DNA of 23,835 nucleotides from Bacteriovoracaceae bacterium UBA4096. Its GTDB lineage: Bacteria > Bdellovibrionota > Bacteriovoracia > Bacteriovoracales > Bacteriovoracaceae. A program made the translations under genes and the position numbers. The notes beneath the pieces are model-generated. The model did not search any database. It had not been told where the DNA came from and worked only from the letters and a program-made list of their open reading frames with translations. The DNA lies in assembly GCA_002381945.1 (NCBI GenBank), contig DFXY01000057.1:1-23835 (forward strand), read 5' to 3'. How positions within the stretch are numbered: the stretch's first letter is position 1; each line of letters starts with the position of its first letter. Below, piece after piece: positions 1 through 8,405 of this stretch.

Positions 1-553
1 TACTTTTGGTCACTCCCGATTCAACGAAAATTTTTGTGATGACTCCAATGCAGTTATTGGAAAGGAAAGTATAATCATTCAAGAGCGTAGGGTCTTCTAG
101 ATACTTAAAGAGAGTATCCAGAAGCAGGTTTAACTTTTCATCACTCAGATTGATAACATATCTCTTTAAATCCCTTTCTTCATCCTCGGTATACATGTTC
201 CAGTATTCAAACATGGTCATGACTTGCGGAGTAATGGAATAACCACCAAAAATACTTCTTCGAAGAGAGTAGGTTTCTTCATAGGAGAGAGCAGAGAAAC
301 TAACGACGGCATCGTTGACCCAGGTGGAGTCATCATCGATGAGTCTTAACATCCCATGACCGAACCGACTGGCAAGGCTTTCGGCCTTATCGGCCACGAT
401 GATTTCGACACCTTTAATTCGGTGACGATTGGCCTGGATGATCTTAATCTTTTCCTGATTGATTTTTACATATCTTTCAACTAACTCACCAAACTCTGTG
501 GCAACGGCCGAATTGATCAGACAGGTAAAAATCAATAGGAATCTTAAAATCAT
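1..553 (-). CDS. DUF4105 (Lnb N-terminal periplasmic type) exported protein, 3' part missing
   Basis: This reading frame runs from an ATG at 553 to the left edge, so only about 184 N-terminal residues are visible and the stop lies outside the window. Residues 1-19 form a signal peptide (hydrophobic core, ending SAVA), so the product is exported. The body has a small/polar-FGHGMLRL segment near residue 64 and a later NYTFLSNNC-like segment (here NDYTFLSNNC, then IGVITKIF). These match the conserved His and Asn-Cys blocks of DUF4105, a papain/NlpC-like-looking periplasmic domain whose biochemical role is not known to me. Its ATG overlaps the TGA of the upstream 185-residue gene (ATGA at 550-553), so the two are probably translated together. 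The family call rests on motif memory, not on a search. Confidence 0.7.
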   Translation of the reverse strand, partial: MILRFLLIFTCLINSAVATEFGELVERYVKINQEKIKIIQANRHRIKGVEIIVADKAESLASRFGHGMLRLIDDDSTWVNDAVVSFSALSYEETYSLRRSIFGGYSITPQVMTMFEYWNMYTEDEERDLKRYVINLSDEKLNLLLDTLFKYLEDPTLLNDYTFLSNNCIGVITKIFVESGVTKS

Positions 554-1107
554 AATTCAGCTTTTAACTCATCGATGGCAGTTTTAAGAATACCGGCAGG
601 AGACATGACTTGGTCCGGATCCTGACAGTAGGCCCGTTCGATACTTTGTTCATTGATTTTTTCTGAAAGATCTTTAAGTGAAATGGCAGTTGAGACTGAG
701 CGGTTTACCCCTACGATGGCCTCTTGAAGAAGCGGTCCATTTCCAAGCTTGGCCTCTCTTAAGAGAGCAAGACTAGATTCGAGAAGAGATTTTTTAGCTA
801 AGGCTTCATCAACTCCATCTTCCGTTCTTAAATCAATATAAGTTGATGCCAGATATAGTGAGGCGATTAGACCGGCCCCAGCTGCGGTAGAGACCAGTGG
901 TCCGCCTGCACCGGATAGTGAGGCAATAACAATGACGTTGGTGGTAGTAGCAAGGCCCAAGCCTTCTTTCTTGGCCTGGTCAAAATTCGAGTTTTTAATA
1001 TAGTTATTCACATTTCCTAATTCGTCTTGATAGGTTTTAAAACAACTGGCGTTGACTGCTAGAGAGCTGAGTAGGATTGTGGCCGTCAGTAGGGTCTTAA
1101 ATTTCAT
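550..1107 (-). CDS. small exported protein of unknown function, coupled to DUF4105 gene
   Basis: A 185-residue protein that I do not recognise. Residues 1-20 are a clear signal peptide (basic start, hydrophobic core, VNA-S cleavage). The mature part holds two cysteines (near residues 22 and 161) that could form a disulfide. It also has a Gly/Ala-rich hydrophobic stretch near residues 58-91 and a mostly helical, charged C-terminal half. The start is supported by a GGAG-type ribosome site a few bases upstream of the ATG at 1107. It is the first gene of a leftward pair, and its TGA overlaps the start of the DUF4105 gene. The Gly/Ala-rich hydrophobic segment could sit in or on a membrane. A partner role for the DUF4105 protein is inference from coupling only. 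Confidence 0.7.
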   Translation of the reverse strand: MKFKTLLTATILLSSLAVNASCFKTYQDELGNVNNYIKNSNFDQAKKEGLGLATTTNVIVIASLSGAGGPLVSTAAGAGLIASLYLASTYIDLRTEDGVDEALAKKSLLESSLALLREAKLGNGPLLQEAIVGVNRSVSTAISLKDLSEKINEQSIERAYCQDPDQVMSPAGILKTAIDELKAEL

Positions 1108-1169
1108 ATGATTCTCCGGTTTTTTTTAGCTAAGGATATAGGAGGATAGGATTAGATCCCGGACCTGAT

Positions 1170-1180
1170 GTAATGATTAC
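1170..1180. promoter_or_regulatory. short perfect inverted repeat between divergent genes
   Basis: GTAAT-G-ATTAC is an 11-base palindrome in the 164-base spacer between the leftward exported-protein pair and the rightward lipoprotein gene. A symmetric site between divergent promoters could be an operator, but a repeat this short can occur by chance. I found no convincing -35/-10 pair around it. Confidence 0.2.
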
Positions 1181-1271
1181 TAGGATGTCAAAAATCTGGA
1201 CAGCGGCTGCTGGTGGAAGTCCTCGATTTTACACCTTCCCTTAGATGGTCCTTTGGCCTTAAGATTAATGT

Positions 1272-1727
1272 ATGAAAATTCTTATTCTTCTGCTTCCCAT
1301 TTTGGTCGCCTGCAGCTCGCGAATGCCATTTGTCCGCAGTGAGTATCAAGTCCTTCATGTGGATGAATTTATTGTTTCAAATGCCTATGTACATCCGACC
1401 CAGATTGAAAGAGATGAGATTCATCTCAGTTTTTCTTATCGGGTGATAATAAAAAATCAAATGAATTTCAGTCGAAAGCTGGATCTGGCCAACTCTACAA
1501 TCATGATCGGGCTTCGAAAGATTCCCATTTCTTGCAAGGCCTTAAGTCATGGGTCGATTAAGTTTGAGATGAAAGCGGAAGAAACTTTGGCCGTGGACTG
1601 TTTGGTTAAAGTAAACAAGGGCGAAGGTATTTTTCAGGTCAGTGACTATAAGGCCATCATTGAAGTACCTCTTGAGAAGAAAGTGGCCCAATTCCCGTAT
1701 TTGTTGAGGGCCGAGGATTTTCAATGA
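1272..1727 (+). CDS. small lipoprotein
   Basis: A 151-residue protein with a short type II signal peptide and lipobox (LVAC, lipidated Cys14), so it is probably anchored in the inner or outer membrane. The rest alternates beta-strand-like stretches, with a conserved-looking pair of cysteines near residues 87 and 109 that could be disulfide-bonded. It resembles an immunoglobulin-like or LEA14-like beta-sandwich in style, but I cannot name the family. The stop codon overlaps the start of the next gene (ATGA at 1724-1727), which points to co-translation with the barrel protein. The ribosome site is weak (TTAAG about 7 bases upstream). A small leftward ORF inside this gene is a shadow. Confidence 0.75.
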   Translation: MKILILLLPILVACSSRMPFVRSEYQVLHVDEFIVSNAYVHPTQIERDEIHLSFSYRVIIKNQMNFSRKLDLANSTIMIGLRKIPISCKALSHGSIKFEMKAEETLAVDCLVKVNKGEGIFQVSDYKAIIEVPLEKKVAQFPYLLRAEDFQ

Positions 1728-2830
1728 GACACTTCTATTTAATCTTTCTCCTTTTTAGCACAACTCTGATGGCAAACTCCTACTATCATACACCTTTAGT
1801 TTTTGGAGGGGTCGCTGCCACTGCCGGACTGGGAACTCAAGCGGCCATTTACCATAGTTTGATGCAGACTGAATTAAAGGGATGGTCTAGACCAGAAACA
1901 GGTTCAAGCATCCGTTTAGAAAGTGCTTGTGGAATTGAAGCCGAGTTTCATCTGGTAGGGGATCATCGTCGAAACTACCTACTATTGGGGATAACAAATT
2001 CTTCTGCAAAAAATGTCGTTATAAAAAACAATGCAGTCACATTTAGACTTGATAAAACCAAGGAGCGTTATCCGGGCTTCACCTATAATTCAAGCGACAA
2101 TCGAGTCATCTCTGGCTGGTGGTCAATTAACCTGATTCCTTTTCCATCCAAAGAAGAATTCCGTGATGTAAAAGAGATTGAAGTGCAGGTCCCTGTGATA
2201 GATGAAGCGTCGGGAGAACAATGCAGTCTGACGACTCATTTTAATAAAACTAAGAAGATTGAAGCTGAGAATATCTCCTATTCAGCTTTTGAATTCTCCC
2301 TGGATGGCGGAGGTGCGATTGAGCAGTTTGGAAACATCCGCAGACTAGGAAGACCTCGTGGAATGGCGGCCTTTGAATTTAATTTCTTTCCCCGACCTCA
2401 ATCTGGCTTTGGTTTGGTTTTTTCTAACGAAGCTGGATTTCAGGATTCAGATAAAAAAAATATTCATAAGAAGTTCGACGGTGCCGAATCTTATAGTGCC
2501 AATATAAGTTATCTGGGGTTTCAGTATGTTTATAGGCACTTTTTTTCTTCGGAATTTTTTCTTCAATATGCCATCGGTCCTGGGTATCAGTCAGTGGAGG
2601 ATGGTAAAGAGGAAGATCTGGGCCGGATTGAATCACGTGGACTGGCCTTCTCGCAAAAGCTTGTCATGAATTGGCGCTTCTTTCAGTGGTATGCTCCCTC
2701 AGGCGAGACCATTGATATTTTTACAGGACTCGGACTTGTGCATTTCTATACACCCAGTATGAAAATCGGGGGAGAGCATCTTGATGGTCATCGAGTAGGG
2801 GGATTACTAAGGGTTGGAGTCAGCTTTTAA
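1724..2830 (+). CDS. probable outer-membrane beta-barrel protein
   Basis: A 368-residue protein with a signal peptide at residues 1-17 (LMA-N cleavage). An N-terminal soluble-looking region (about 45-175) carries two cysteines, near residues 57 and 167. The second half (about 190-368) consists of alternating amphipathic strands rich in Tyr, Phe and Gly. The chain ends in a terminal Phe (VGVSF), the usual recognition signal for insertion by the BAM machinery. The likely product is a small barrel with a periplasmic domain, partnered with the lipoprotein encoded just upstream. The 3' end overlaps the convergent DHH phosphoesterase gene by 24 bases. I cannot assign a substrate or exact family. 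Barrel topology is inferred from sequence pattern. Confidence 0.75.
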   Translation: MRHFYLIFLLFSTTLMANSYYHTPLVFGGVAATAGLGTQAAIYHSLMQTELKGWSRPETGSSIRLESACGIEAEFHLVGDHRRNYLLLGITNSSAKNVVIKNNAVTFRLDKTKERYPGFTYNSSDNRVISGWWSINLIPFPSKEEFRDVKEIEVQVPVIDEASGEQCSLTTHFNKTKKIEAENISYSAFEFSLDGGGAIEQFGNIRRLGRPRGMAAFEFNFFPRPQSGFGLVFSNEAGFQDSDKKNIHKKFDGAESYSANISYLGFQYVYRHFFSSEFFLQYAIGPGYQSVEDGKEEDLGRIESRGLAFSQKLVMNWRFFQWYAPSGETIDIFTGLGLVHFYTPSMKIGGEHLDGHRVGGLLRVGVSF

Positions 2831-3814
2831 CAGGACTTCTTCTACTTTTTTAATAGCACGGGAAATAACTTGATCGGTCGTTTCACCGGATTCACGGTTT
2901 AAAATGGTGGCCGCCGAGTGTGAATGTCCACCTCCGCCCAGGGCAACAGCGATATTGCCCACATCATACTCACCCGATGAGCGCAGACTCATCTTGATAT
3001 GATCTCCGTCATCCCGGAACATACAGGCCACTTTAATATTATTCAGGATAAGAAGGTTATTAATGAAGGCGTGAGTGTCTTCCACGTCGCCAGCATATTT
3101 ATCAATATCTTCTTTTTTAAGAAGCATCCAGGCAATCGTTTCATCTTTATTGGTTGAAGCTGTATTGAGAATACTGGCCAGGAGATGCATGTGATGAACA
3201 CGTTTGGTTCCATAAATTCCGTTGTAAGCTTCTGGCGGATTAATCCCGGTATCCATGAGTTTTGCTACCAGACGGTGAGTTGAGGCAGAAACTGTTGGAT
3301 ATCGGAAAGAACTGGTATCAATAATGATGGAGGTGTAAATGGGAAGAGCAATTTTCTTGGTGAATCGGATTCCCAAGTGCTCAATCATTTCACCAATCAT
3401 CTGGCCAGTTGCAGCAGCCGTAATGTCTATGCAGTGGTTAGTCAGATCCTGTCCGCGACAAGGATGATGATCGATATAAAGAACAGGAATCGTGTCACCA
3501 ATGTAAGCGCAAAGCTGAGCGCCCACCCGATTCTTAGTATTGGTATCCACCACAATCATGAGATCGGGCGTAAAATCGGGATATTTTTTTTGAAATTCTT
3601 TATGGCCTAGGACCACCTTATCTTGATCGAGGTACTGATACCGATCCAACAATGGTTCTTCATTAATGCAGAAGCACTTTTTCCCATATTGGCGAAGAGC
3701 TAAACAAAGAGAAATTTCAGAGCCAATCCCATCGGCATCGGGGTATTCATGAGTGGTGATAAGTATCCGCTCTGCTGCTTGAATTCTTGACTTAAAAGTA
3801 TCTAAAATAGTCAT
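2807..3814 (-). CDS. DHH/DHHA1 phosphoesterase, NrnA-like (nanoRNase / pAp phosphatase type)
   Basis: This 335-residue protein has the full DHH-family set of metal ligands: H22 with D26 and D28 (PDADGIGS), D90 (VVDTN), D115-H116-H117 (IDHH) and D166 (IIDTSS). A DHHA1 substrate-binding domain ends in GGGGHSHSAA at about residues 293-302. Proteins of this size and layout are bifunctional oligoribonucleases/pAp phosphatases (NrnA) that degrade 2-5 nt RNAs and recycle 3'-phosphoadenosine 5'-phosphate in the cytoplasm, using Mn2+. Its role here is inferred from the family. The gene stands alone on the minus strand, divergent from the ABC operon, and its stop lies inside the 3' end of the barrel gene. 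The ribosome site is weak. RecJ is excluded by the short length. Confidence 0.85.
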   Translation of the reverse strand: MTILDTFKSRIQAAERILITTHEYPDADGIGSEISLCLALRQYGKKCFCINEEPLLDRYQYLDQDKVVLGHKEFQKKYPDFTPDLMIVVDTNTKNRVGAQLCAYIGDTIPVLYIDHHPCRGQDLTNHCIDITAAATGQMIGEMIEHLGIRFTKKIALPIYTSIIIDTSSFRYPTVSASTHRLVAKLMDTGINPPEAYNGIYGTKRVHHMHLLASILNTASTNKDETIAWMLLKKEDIDKYAGDVEDTHAFINNLLILNNIKVACMFRDDGDHIKMSLRSSGEYDVGNIAVALGGGGHSHSAATILNRESGETTDQVISRAIKKVEEVLLKADSNP

Positions 3815-3865
3815 AGTTTTTATAAAGATTCTTTCGGCACTTATGCCTGTGAACTAGAGAGCGAT

Positions 3866-3879
3866 TTACATAATTGTAA
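3866..3879. promoter_or_regulatory. inverted repeat in the divergent spacer before the ABC operon
   Basis: TTACA-TAAT-TGTAA lies between the divergent DHH gene and the ABC operon. It contains a CATAAT that could serve as a -10 element at 3869-3874 and runs straight into the ribosome site. It could be an operator covering the promoter, but the arms are only 5 bases and no good -35 is visible, so this is a weak call. Confidence 0.25.
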
Positions 3880-3886
3880 GGTGGAT

Positions 3887-4816
3887 ATGAATAAAATACT
3901 AGTAGTTGACGGTATCACTAAGGAGTATCCTGGGCGTACAGCGGTATCCAATATATCCTTTGAAGTCCTAAAAGGGTCAATTCATGGCTTTTTAGGACCA
4001 AATGGTGCAGGGAAATCGACCACTATGCGGATGATAGCCGGACTCATGCCACCCACTTCCGGTAGCATGACACTCTTTGGAGAAACTATTCATCCTGAAA
4101 AACTGGCACTTAAAAATATGATCGGTCTTCTGCCCGAGAATGCCCCTTTGTATCTGGATATGCCAGTTGAGAAGTATCTTACTCTGGTGGCCAGATTACA
4201 TAAGGTTAAAAACGTCAGAGACAAGGTGGATAAGGTCATGAGTGACCTTAATCTTTTGGAAGTCAGAAAGCGTTTGATCGGTAATTTATCCAAAGGTTAT
4301 AAACAAAGAGTGGGACTGGCCCAGGCAATTGTTTATGATGCTCCTTTTTTAATTCTGGATGAACCAACCAACGGCCTTGACCCCCAGTCAGTCGTTGAAC
4401 TCAGAGAGTTCATTAAAAATCTCGCTCAAGATAAAACAATTCTTTTTTCAACTCATGTCTTGCCTGAAGTAGAACAACTTTGCGATCAGATAACAATCAT
4501 CCATCAAGGTAAAATTCGTGCTTCGGGAGATCTGAAAGAGATTCACCGTAAATTCCGTCAGGGGCTGGTGCTTAAAGTTGGTGTCCGGGCCGATGAAACA
4601 CTTCCTGACTTATCTGAACTTGGAAAATATGAAATTACTCATGAGCATATCGTTGGTCAGGAGAAACAGTATGATCTGGTCTTTGAAGCTGATCTGGACT
4701 GTCGGACAGAGATTGGAAAACTGGTGTTAAGTCGTGGTCTCCATCTACTGACCCTGCAAGTTGAATCCCCGGAATTAGAAGACATCTTCTTACATATGAC
4801 GGAGCTTAAAAAATGA
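3887..4816 (+). CDS. GldA-like ABC transporter ATP-binding protein
   Basis: A 309-residue ATPase subunit, cytoplasmic, energising the permease encoded next. Visible motifs are Walker A (GPNGAGKST, residues 37-45), a Q-loop region replaced by LLPENAPLY (about 81-89) as in the GldA/CcmA-type subfamily, signature LSKGY (134-138), Walker B LILDEP (155-160) and the switch His190. The C-terminal extension of about 90 residues is typical of the GldA/NatA group. I prefer the ATG at 3887 because TAAGG sits five bases before it; an in-frame GTG at 3881 would add two residues. The stop overlaps the permease start (ATGA at 4813-4816). Family assignment is firm. A link to gliding, as in Flavobacterium, is not shown. 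Confidence 0.9.
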   Translation: MNKILVVDGITKEYPGRTAVSNISFEVLKGSIHGFLGPNGAGKSTTMRMIAGLMPPTSGSMTLFGETIHPEKLALKNMIGLLPENAPLYLDMPVEKYLTLVARLHKVKNVRDKVDKVMSDLNLLEVRKRLIGNLSKGYKQRVGLAQAIVYDAPFLILDEPTNGLDPQSVVELREFIKNLAQDKTILFSTHVLPEVEQLCDQITIIHQGKIRASGDLKEIHRKFRQGLVLKVGVRADETLPDLSELGKYEITHEHIVGQEKQYDLVFEADLDCRTEIGKLVLSRGLHLLTLQVESPELEDIFLHMTELKK

Positions 4817-5568
4817 TCTTACTATTGTGGAAAAAAGAGCTCGAATCTTATTTTACTTCACCCTTGGCCTATGTCTTGATTGGTCTGTTCTCGCTTATCA
4901 GTGGAACTTTTTTCTTCAATCTACTGGTCACTTACACTGATGGAATTCAGGCCATCCCTCAGCATCTGGCGCAGGAAATTTCTTTTGTTGAAGAAGTCGT
5001 CTTAAGGCTTTTTGCTAATATCAATTTTCTTTTTTTGATCTTTATACCACTTATTACGATGAAACTCTTTTCGGAAGAAAAGCGGCTTGAGACCCTGGAC
5101 CTTTATTGGCTTTCACCATTACGTGAATGGCAAGTGGTTGTGTCTAAAGGCTTGGCGGCCTTAAGTTTAATCATTGCGATGCTGTTTATGACGGTTCTAT
5201 TTCCTCTCATTATCTGGGGAGTCGGAGTGAGAGACTTTTCACTTTTAGGCTCAGCTTACTTATCAGTTATCTTGAACGCTTGTTGCTACATCTCCCTCGG
5301 GCTTTTTTGTTCCTCTTTATCCGGAAATCAAATTATTGCTGGTTTGTTATCCATTCTTGGCATCATGTTTTTATGGATGCTGACTTGGGGAGGTCATTTG
5401 AATTCCAATTATCTGGTGGCCGAAATCTTCTCTTATATCGGGATTACCTCTCACTTTGAAAGAATCATCCGAGGACTTATTGGGACTCAGGATATTTTGT
5501 ACTATGCAAGTTTTGTATTCTTATTCGGATTTCTGAGTGTGAAAAGTCTCGGAAGAAGGAACTGGTAA
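4813..5568 (+). CDS. GldF-like ABC-2 type permease
   Basis: A 251-residue inner-membrane protein with six predicted hydrophobic segments, at about residues 15-40, 67-85, 110-135, 140-165, 172-195 and 222-245. After the second segment comes a cytoplasmic EEKRLETLDLYWLSP stretch, a hallmark of ABC-2 permeases of the GldF/NosY/CcmB style. It should form the membrane channel with the GldA-like ATPase. The gene overlaps its upstream neighbour by four bases and its TAA shares a base with the next ATG (TAATG at 5566-5570), so the genes are co-translated. The substrate is unknown. Confidence 0.87.
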   Translation: MILLLWKKELESYFTSPLAYVLIGLFSLISGTFFFNLLVTYTDGIQAIPQHLAQEISFVEEVVLRLFANINFLFLIFIPLITMKLFSEEKRLETLDLYWLSPLREWQVVVSKGLAALSLIIAMLFMTVLFPLIIWGVGVRDFSLLGSAYLSVILNACCYISLGLFCSSLSGNQIIAGLLSILGIMFLWMLTWGGHLNSNYLVAEIFSYIGITSHFERIIRGLIGTQDILYYASFVFLFGFLSVKSLGRRNW

Positions 5569-7094
5569 TGAAAAACTGGTTATATCCTCTATGGGTAATC
5601 ATAGATGTTTTGGTTTTTTTGGCCGCCATCGCTTTATGGATCACGGCCCCTGAATTTAAAACCCTTAATATAGGCATGACAGTCTTTTCTGTCGCTTTAG
5701 GTTTTCTGCTACTTTTCTCAAAATTTGAGGAGATAAAAATCTTTATCCGAAGCTCTTATTTTGAGAAAGTTCTTTATCACGGCATCAATGTCATATTAGT
5801 TTTCTCCATCCTGGGAGTGGTGAACTATCTGGGGAATAAGAACTATAAAGAATTTGATCTGACTAAAGAGAATAGAAACAGCCTGACTGATCAGACTAAA
5901 AAAGTTCTGGAGTTAGTCAAAGAGCCTTTGAAAATGACGGTCTTTGCTAAAAGAGAAGAATGGGCGCCAATGCTCAATCTCTTAAAGCTTTATGAAGGGC
6001 AAAATACCCAAATCGAACTTACCGCTATTGATACTGATTTGAGACCTGATCTGGTTAAGGCCAAAGGAATTATTCAAAACGGAACAGTCATCATTGAATA
6101 TAAAGGGAAAGAATCTTCTTTTCCTATGATGGATGAACTCTCAGTGACCAATGCCTTGTTGAAGGCCCTTAGAACTGAAAAAATAGTGCTTTATTTTGTG
6201 ACAGGCCATCAGGAGTTAAGTTGTGCTGAAACTTCCCAGGAAGGGCTATCCATACTCTGTCAGAAACTCAAAGATCAGAACTATGAAGTAAAAGAACTCG
6301 ATCTGACCAAAGTGATGGGTGTTCCTAAAGATGCTACTGCCGTTTTTGTGTTAGGTCCTATTTCCGGTTTTTTAAAGCAGGAAGTGCAAATTCTGGAAGA
6401 ATACGTTAAAGATGGTGGAAGATTCTTTTTGGCACTGGCACCCGCCTTTAAAGCGGAGCTCTATGATAATCTCATTAACATTATTAAACCATTCGGCCTT
6501 GATCTGGGTAAAGATATCGTGATTGATCGTCTTTCAACCGTTCAAGGTGCTGAGGCCACTATTCCCATTATTAGTAAGTATGAAGAAATGCATCCCATCA
6601 CTCAGGGTTTCAATTTAAGAACCGTTTTCCCTCTGAGCTCATCAGTTAGAAAAGTCGAAGGTAAAGATATGGCCGAGATTCTGGCCTACACTTCGGCCTT
6701 TCCGGGCAGCTGGGCCGAGACGGATTTGAAAGGTGTGACGGAAGGGAAGGCAGTCTTCAATGAGAAAAAAGATCTCAAAGGTCCCATTGGTCTGATCGGT
6801 GTTGCTGAAGGCACTGGCGCTTCTACAACTCGAGTGGCCTTACTGGGATCAAGTTCATTTCTTATCAACGCTTATCAGGCCCAGTCCGGGAATACGACAT
6901 TATTTTTAAATAGTGTCTCCTGGATGGTAAATGATGAAGGAATCATTTCCTTTAATCGACCTGGCATTGAAGAATATCCTGTTATTTTAAGCGCTCAGCA
7001 TCTTCAGATGATTTTTATCATTTCTATCCTTGTTGTTCCTATCATCTTTTTTGGAGCGGCCATATTTGTCTATAGAAGGCGTCGTCTCCTATGA
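5568..7094 (+). CDS. GldG-like ABC auxiliary protein with periplasmic domain
   Basis: A 508-residue protein with N-terminal membrane segments (about residues 7-26, 34-50, 67-86), a long periplasmic part and one C-terminal membrane segment followed by a basic tail (YRRRRLL). Just after the third segment comes FDLTKENRNSLTDQTKKVLE, the classic opening of GldG domains (IFT52-like/ABC_transp_aux region). In the family it works with GldA and GldF as the third component of the transporter. The order here, ATPase, permease, GldG, is that of known gldA/F/G-type operons. Stop and next start overlap (ATGA at 7091-7094). Family is clear. Transported substrate and phenotype are unknown. Confidence 0.88.
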   Translation: MKNWLYPLWVIIDVLVFLAAIALWITAPEFKTLNIGMTVFSVALGFLLLFSKFEEIKIFIRSSYFEKVLYHGINVILVFSILGVVNYLGNKNYKEFDLTKENRNSLTDQTKKVLELVKEPLKMTVFAKREEWAPMLNLLKLYEGQNTQIELTAIDTDLRPDLVKAKGIIQNGTVIIEYKGKESSFPMMDELSVTNALLKALRTEKIVLYFVTGHQELSCAETSQEGLSILCQKLKDQNYEVKELDLTKVMGVPKDATAVFVLGPISGFLKQEVQILEEYVKDGGRFFLALAPAFKAELYDNLINIIKPFGLDLGKDIVIDRLSTVQGAEATIPIISKYEEMHPITQGFNLRTVFPLSSSVRKVEGKDMAEILAYTSAFPGSWAETDLKGVTEGKAVFNEKKDLKGPIGLIGVAEGTGASTTRVALLGSSSFLINAYQAQSGNTTLFLNSVSWMVNDEGIISFNRPGIEEYPVILSAQHLQMIFIISILVVPIIFFGAAIFVYRRRRLL

Positions 7095-8398
7095 AAAGAA
7101 ATTTAGCTCTCTTTGGCGTTTTTATCTGTCTGATGATCATGACCTATCTCTTTCAGGAGAAGCGGGTAGAAAAAGAATATGACCTTGCTCAACATGAGGA
7201 TAAGTTATTTGATTTTGAGATCAATCATTTAAAACTTCCTACTTTTGAAGTTGAAAAGAAAGATGGAAGTTGGTGGTCCGGAAACGATCTTTTATCTCAT
7301 AATGCTTTTAAACAAATTGAAAAAAAACTCTCGGAAATAAAAAAAATCAAGAGCATTGAAGGGAAGTGGGAAACATTTTTTCCTCATCCCTTTTCATTTG
7401 AAGTGAACCATAAGAAGTGGACGATAGGGGATCTTTCCCTCGATAAGCAGGCATTTTACATAGCCGAAACAGATAAAATTTCTCTAGCAGTGATAGAAGG
7501 CGGAAGTACTCAATTGACTCAGGATGAAACTGAAATTGAAGCTTTAAAATTAAACGAATTGATTACACTGCTTTCAAAATCAAAAGCAGAATTAAAAGAA
7601 ACCCAGCTCTTTAGGTTTTATCCCAATCTTCCCATGGAAAGAGTGGTTCTAAGTGTCGAAGGCAGTTTACCTTTTGAACTTAATTTTAAAGAACATAAAA
7701 CTGAGCCGCCTCCCATTTCAGGCATTTCCGTGCATAAGGATCTGGTTGGTAAATTTTTTTCACTTCTTACTCAGATCAATATTAAGCAGGAACTTCCGTA
7801 TTCGGATAAGCTCAAATTCAAAAAATTGGGAGAACTTAAATTTCTGAATGACTCTTCTGCTGTCACTTGGGAGCTTTGGCTTAAGAGTAAAAACTCGGCA
7901 GATGCGGTGATCATTGATCCGGTTAAGAAAAAAGCTTATTTGATGCTAGGAGGAAGCTTGCGAGTTTTCTTCATTCAGATTCAAGACTACTGGGATAAAA
8001 AAGTCATTCCGCAAAAAGACTTTACTTCGTTTACACGTACCAATGCTATTTTCATTCAAGGGGATAAAAAGGCCGTTGTGACAATCTTGAATCGAGAGCC
8101 TTTGGGTTTTGAAGTTCAGGGTTACAAAATCGATCAGGCCCGAATGGAGTTTCTTATCCAGTTTTTATTCAACTTAGCCGCGAAAGATCAGGCCGAACGG
8201 GTTTCTCTTCTGTCAAAAACGGAGAAGCAGCAACTTCTCTCTGAGAATCATCTAAGAATTGAGATTATGGGGCAGGAGCTTATACTTTGGCGTAAAAAGG
8301 AAGAGCTCATAGTGGTCAATCTCACTCAAGGATTCAAGGCCCATTTTAATTTGCTGGATGAAAGTTTTAACGGCAAATTTGAAGATGTGTTAAAATAA
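7091..8398 (+). CDS. DUF4340 membrane-anchored protein
   Basis: A 435-residue protein with a single N-terminal membrane anchor (about residues 5-22) followed by a large extracytoplasmic beta-rich part. Repeated stretches of the type 'W-x-x-x-(D/E)-L-S-x' and 'AYLML/VVNL' suggest tandem DUF4340 domains. DUF4340 genes commonly follow gldG-like genes and are thought to be further extracytoplasmic components of that ABC system; the biochemical role is not established. It is coupled to the GldG-like gene by a four-base overlap, and the Yip1-like gene starts 7 bases after its TAA. Assignment relies on context plus general sequence pattern. Confidence 0.75.
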   Translation: MKRNLALFGVFICLMIMTYLFQEKRVEKEYDLAQHEDKLFDFEINHLKLPTFEVEKKDGSWWSGNDLLSHNAFKQIEKKLSEIKKIKSIEGKWETFFPHPFSFEVNHKKWTIGDLSLDKQAFYIAETDKISLAVIEGGSTQLTQDETEIEALKLNELITLLSKSKAELKETQLFRFYPNLPMERVVLSVEGSLPFELNFKEHKTEPPPISGISVHKDLVGKFFSLLTQINIKQELPYSDKLKFKKLGELKFLNDSSAVTWELWLKSKNSADAVIIDPVKKKAYLMLGGSLRVFFIQIQDYWDKKVIPQKDFTSFTRTNAIFIQGDKKAVVTILNREPLGFEVQGYKIDQARMEFLIQFLFNLAAKDQAERVSLLSKTEKQQLLSENHLRIEIMGQELILWRKKEELIVVNLTQGFKAHFNLLDESFNGKFEDVLK

Positions 8399-8405
8399 CC
8401 AAAGC

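Noticed and set aside
2424..2636. Minus-strand ORF inside the barrel gene, and similar short ORFs inside other genes
   Set aside because: They lie wholly within well-supported genes on the other strand or frame, with no ribosome site or family match.
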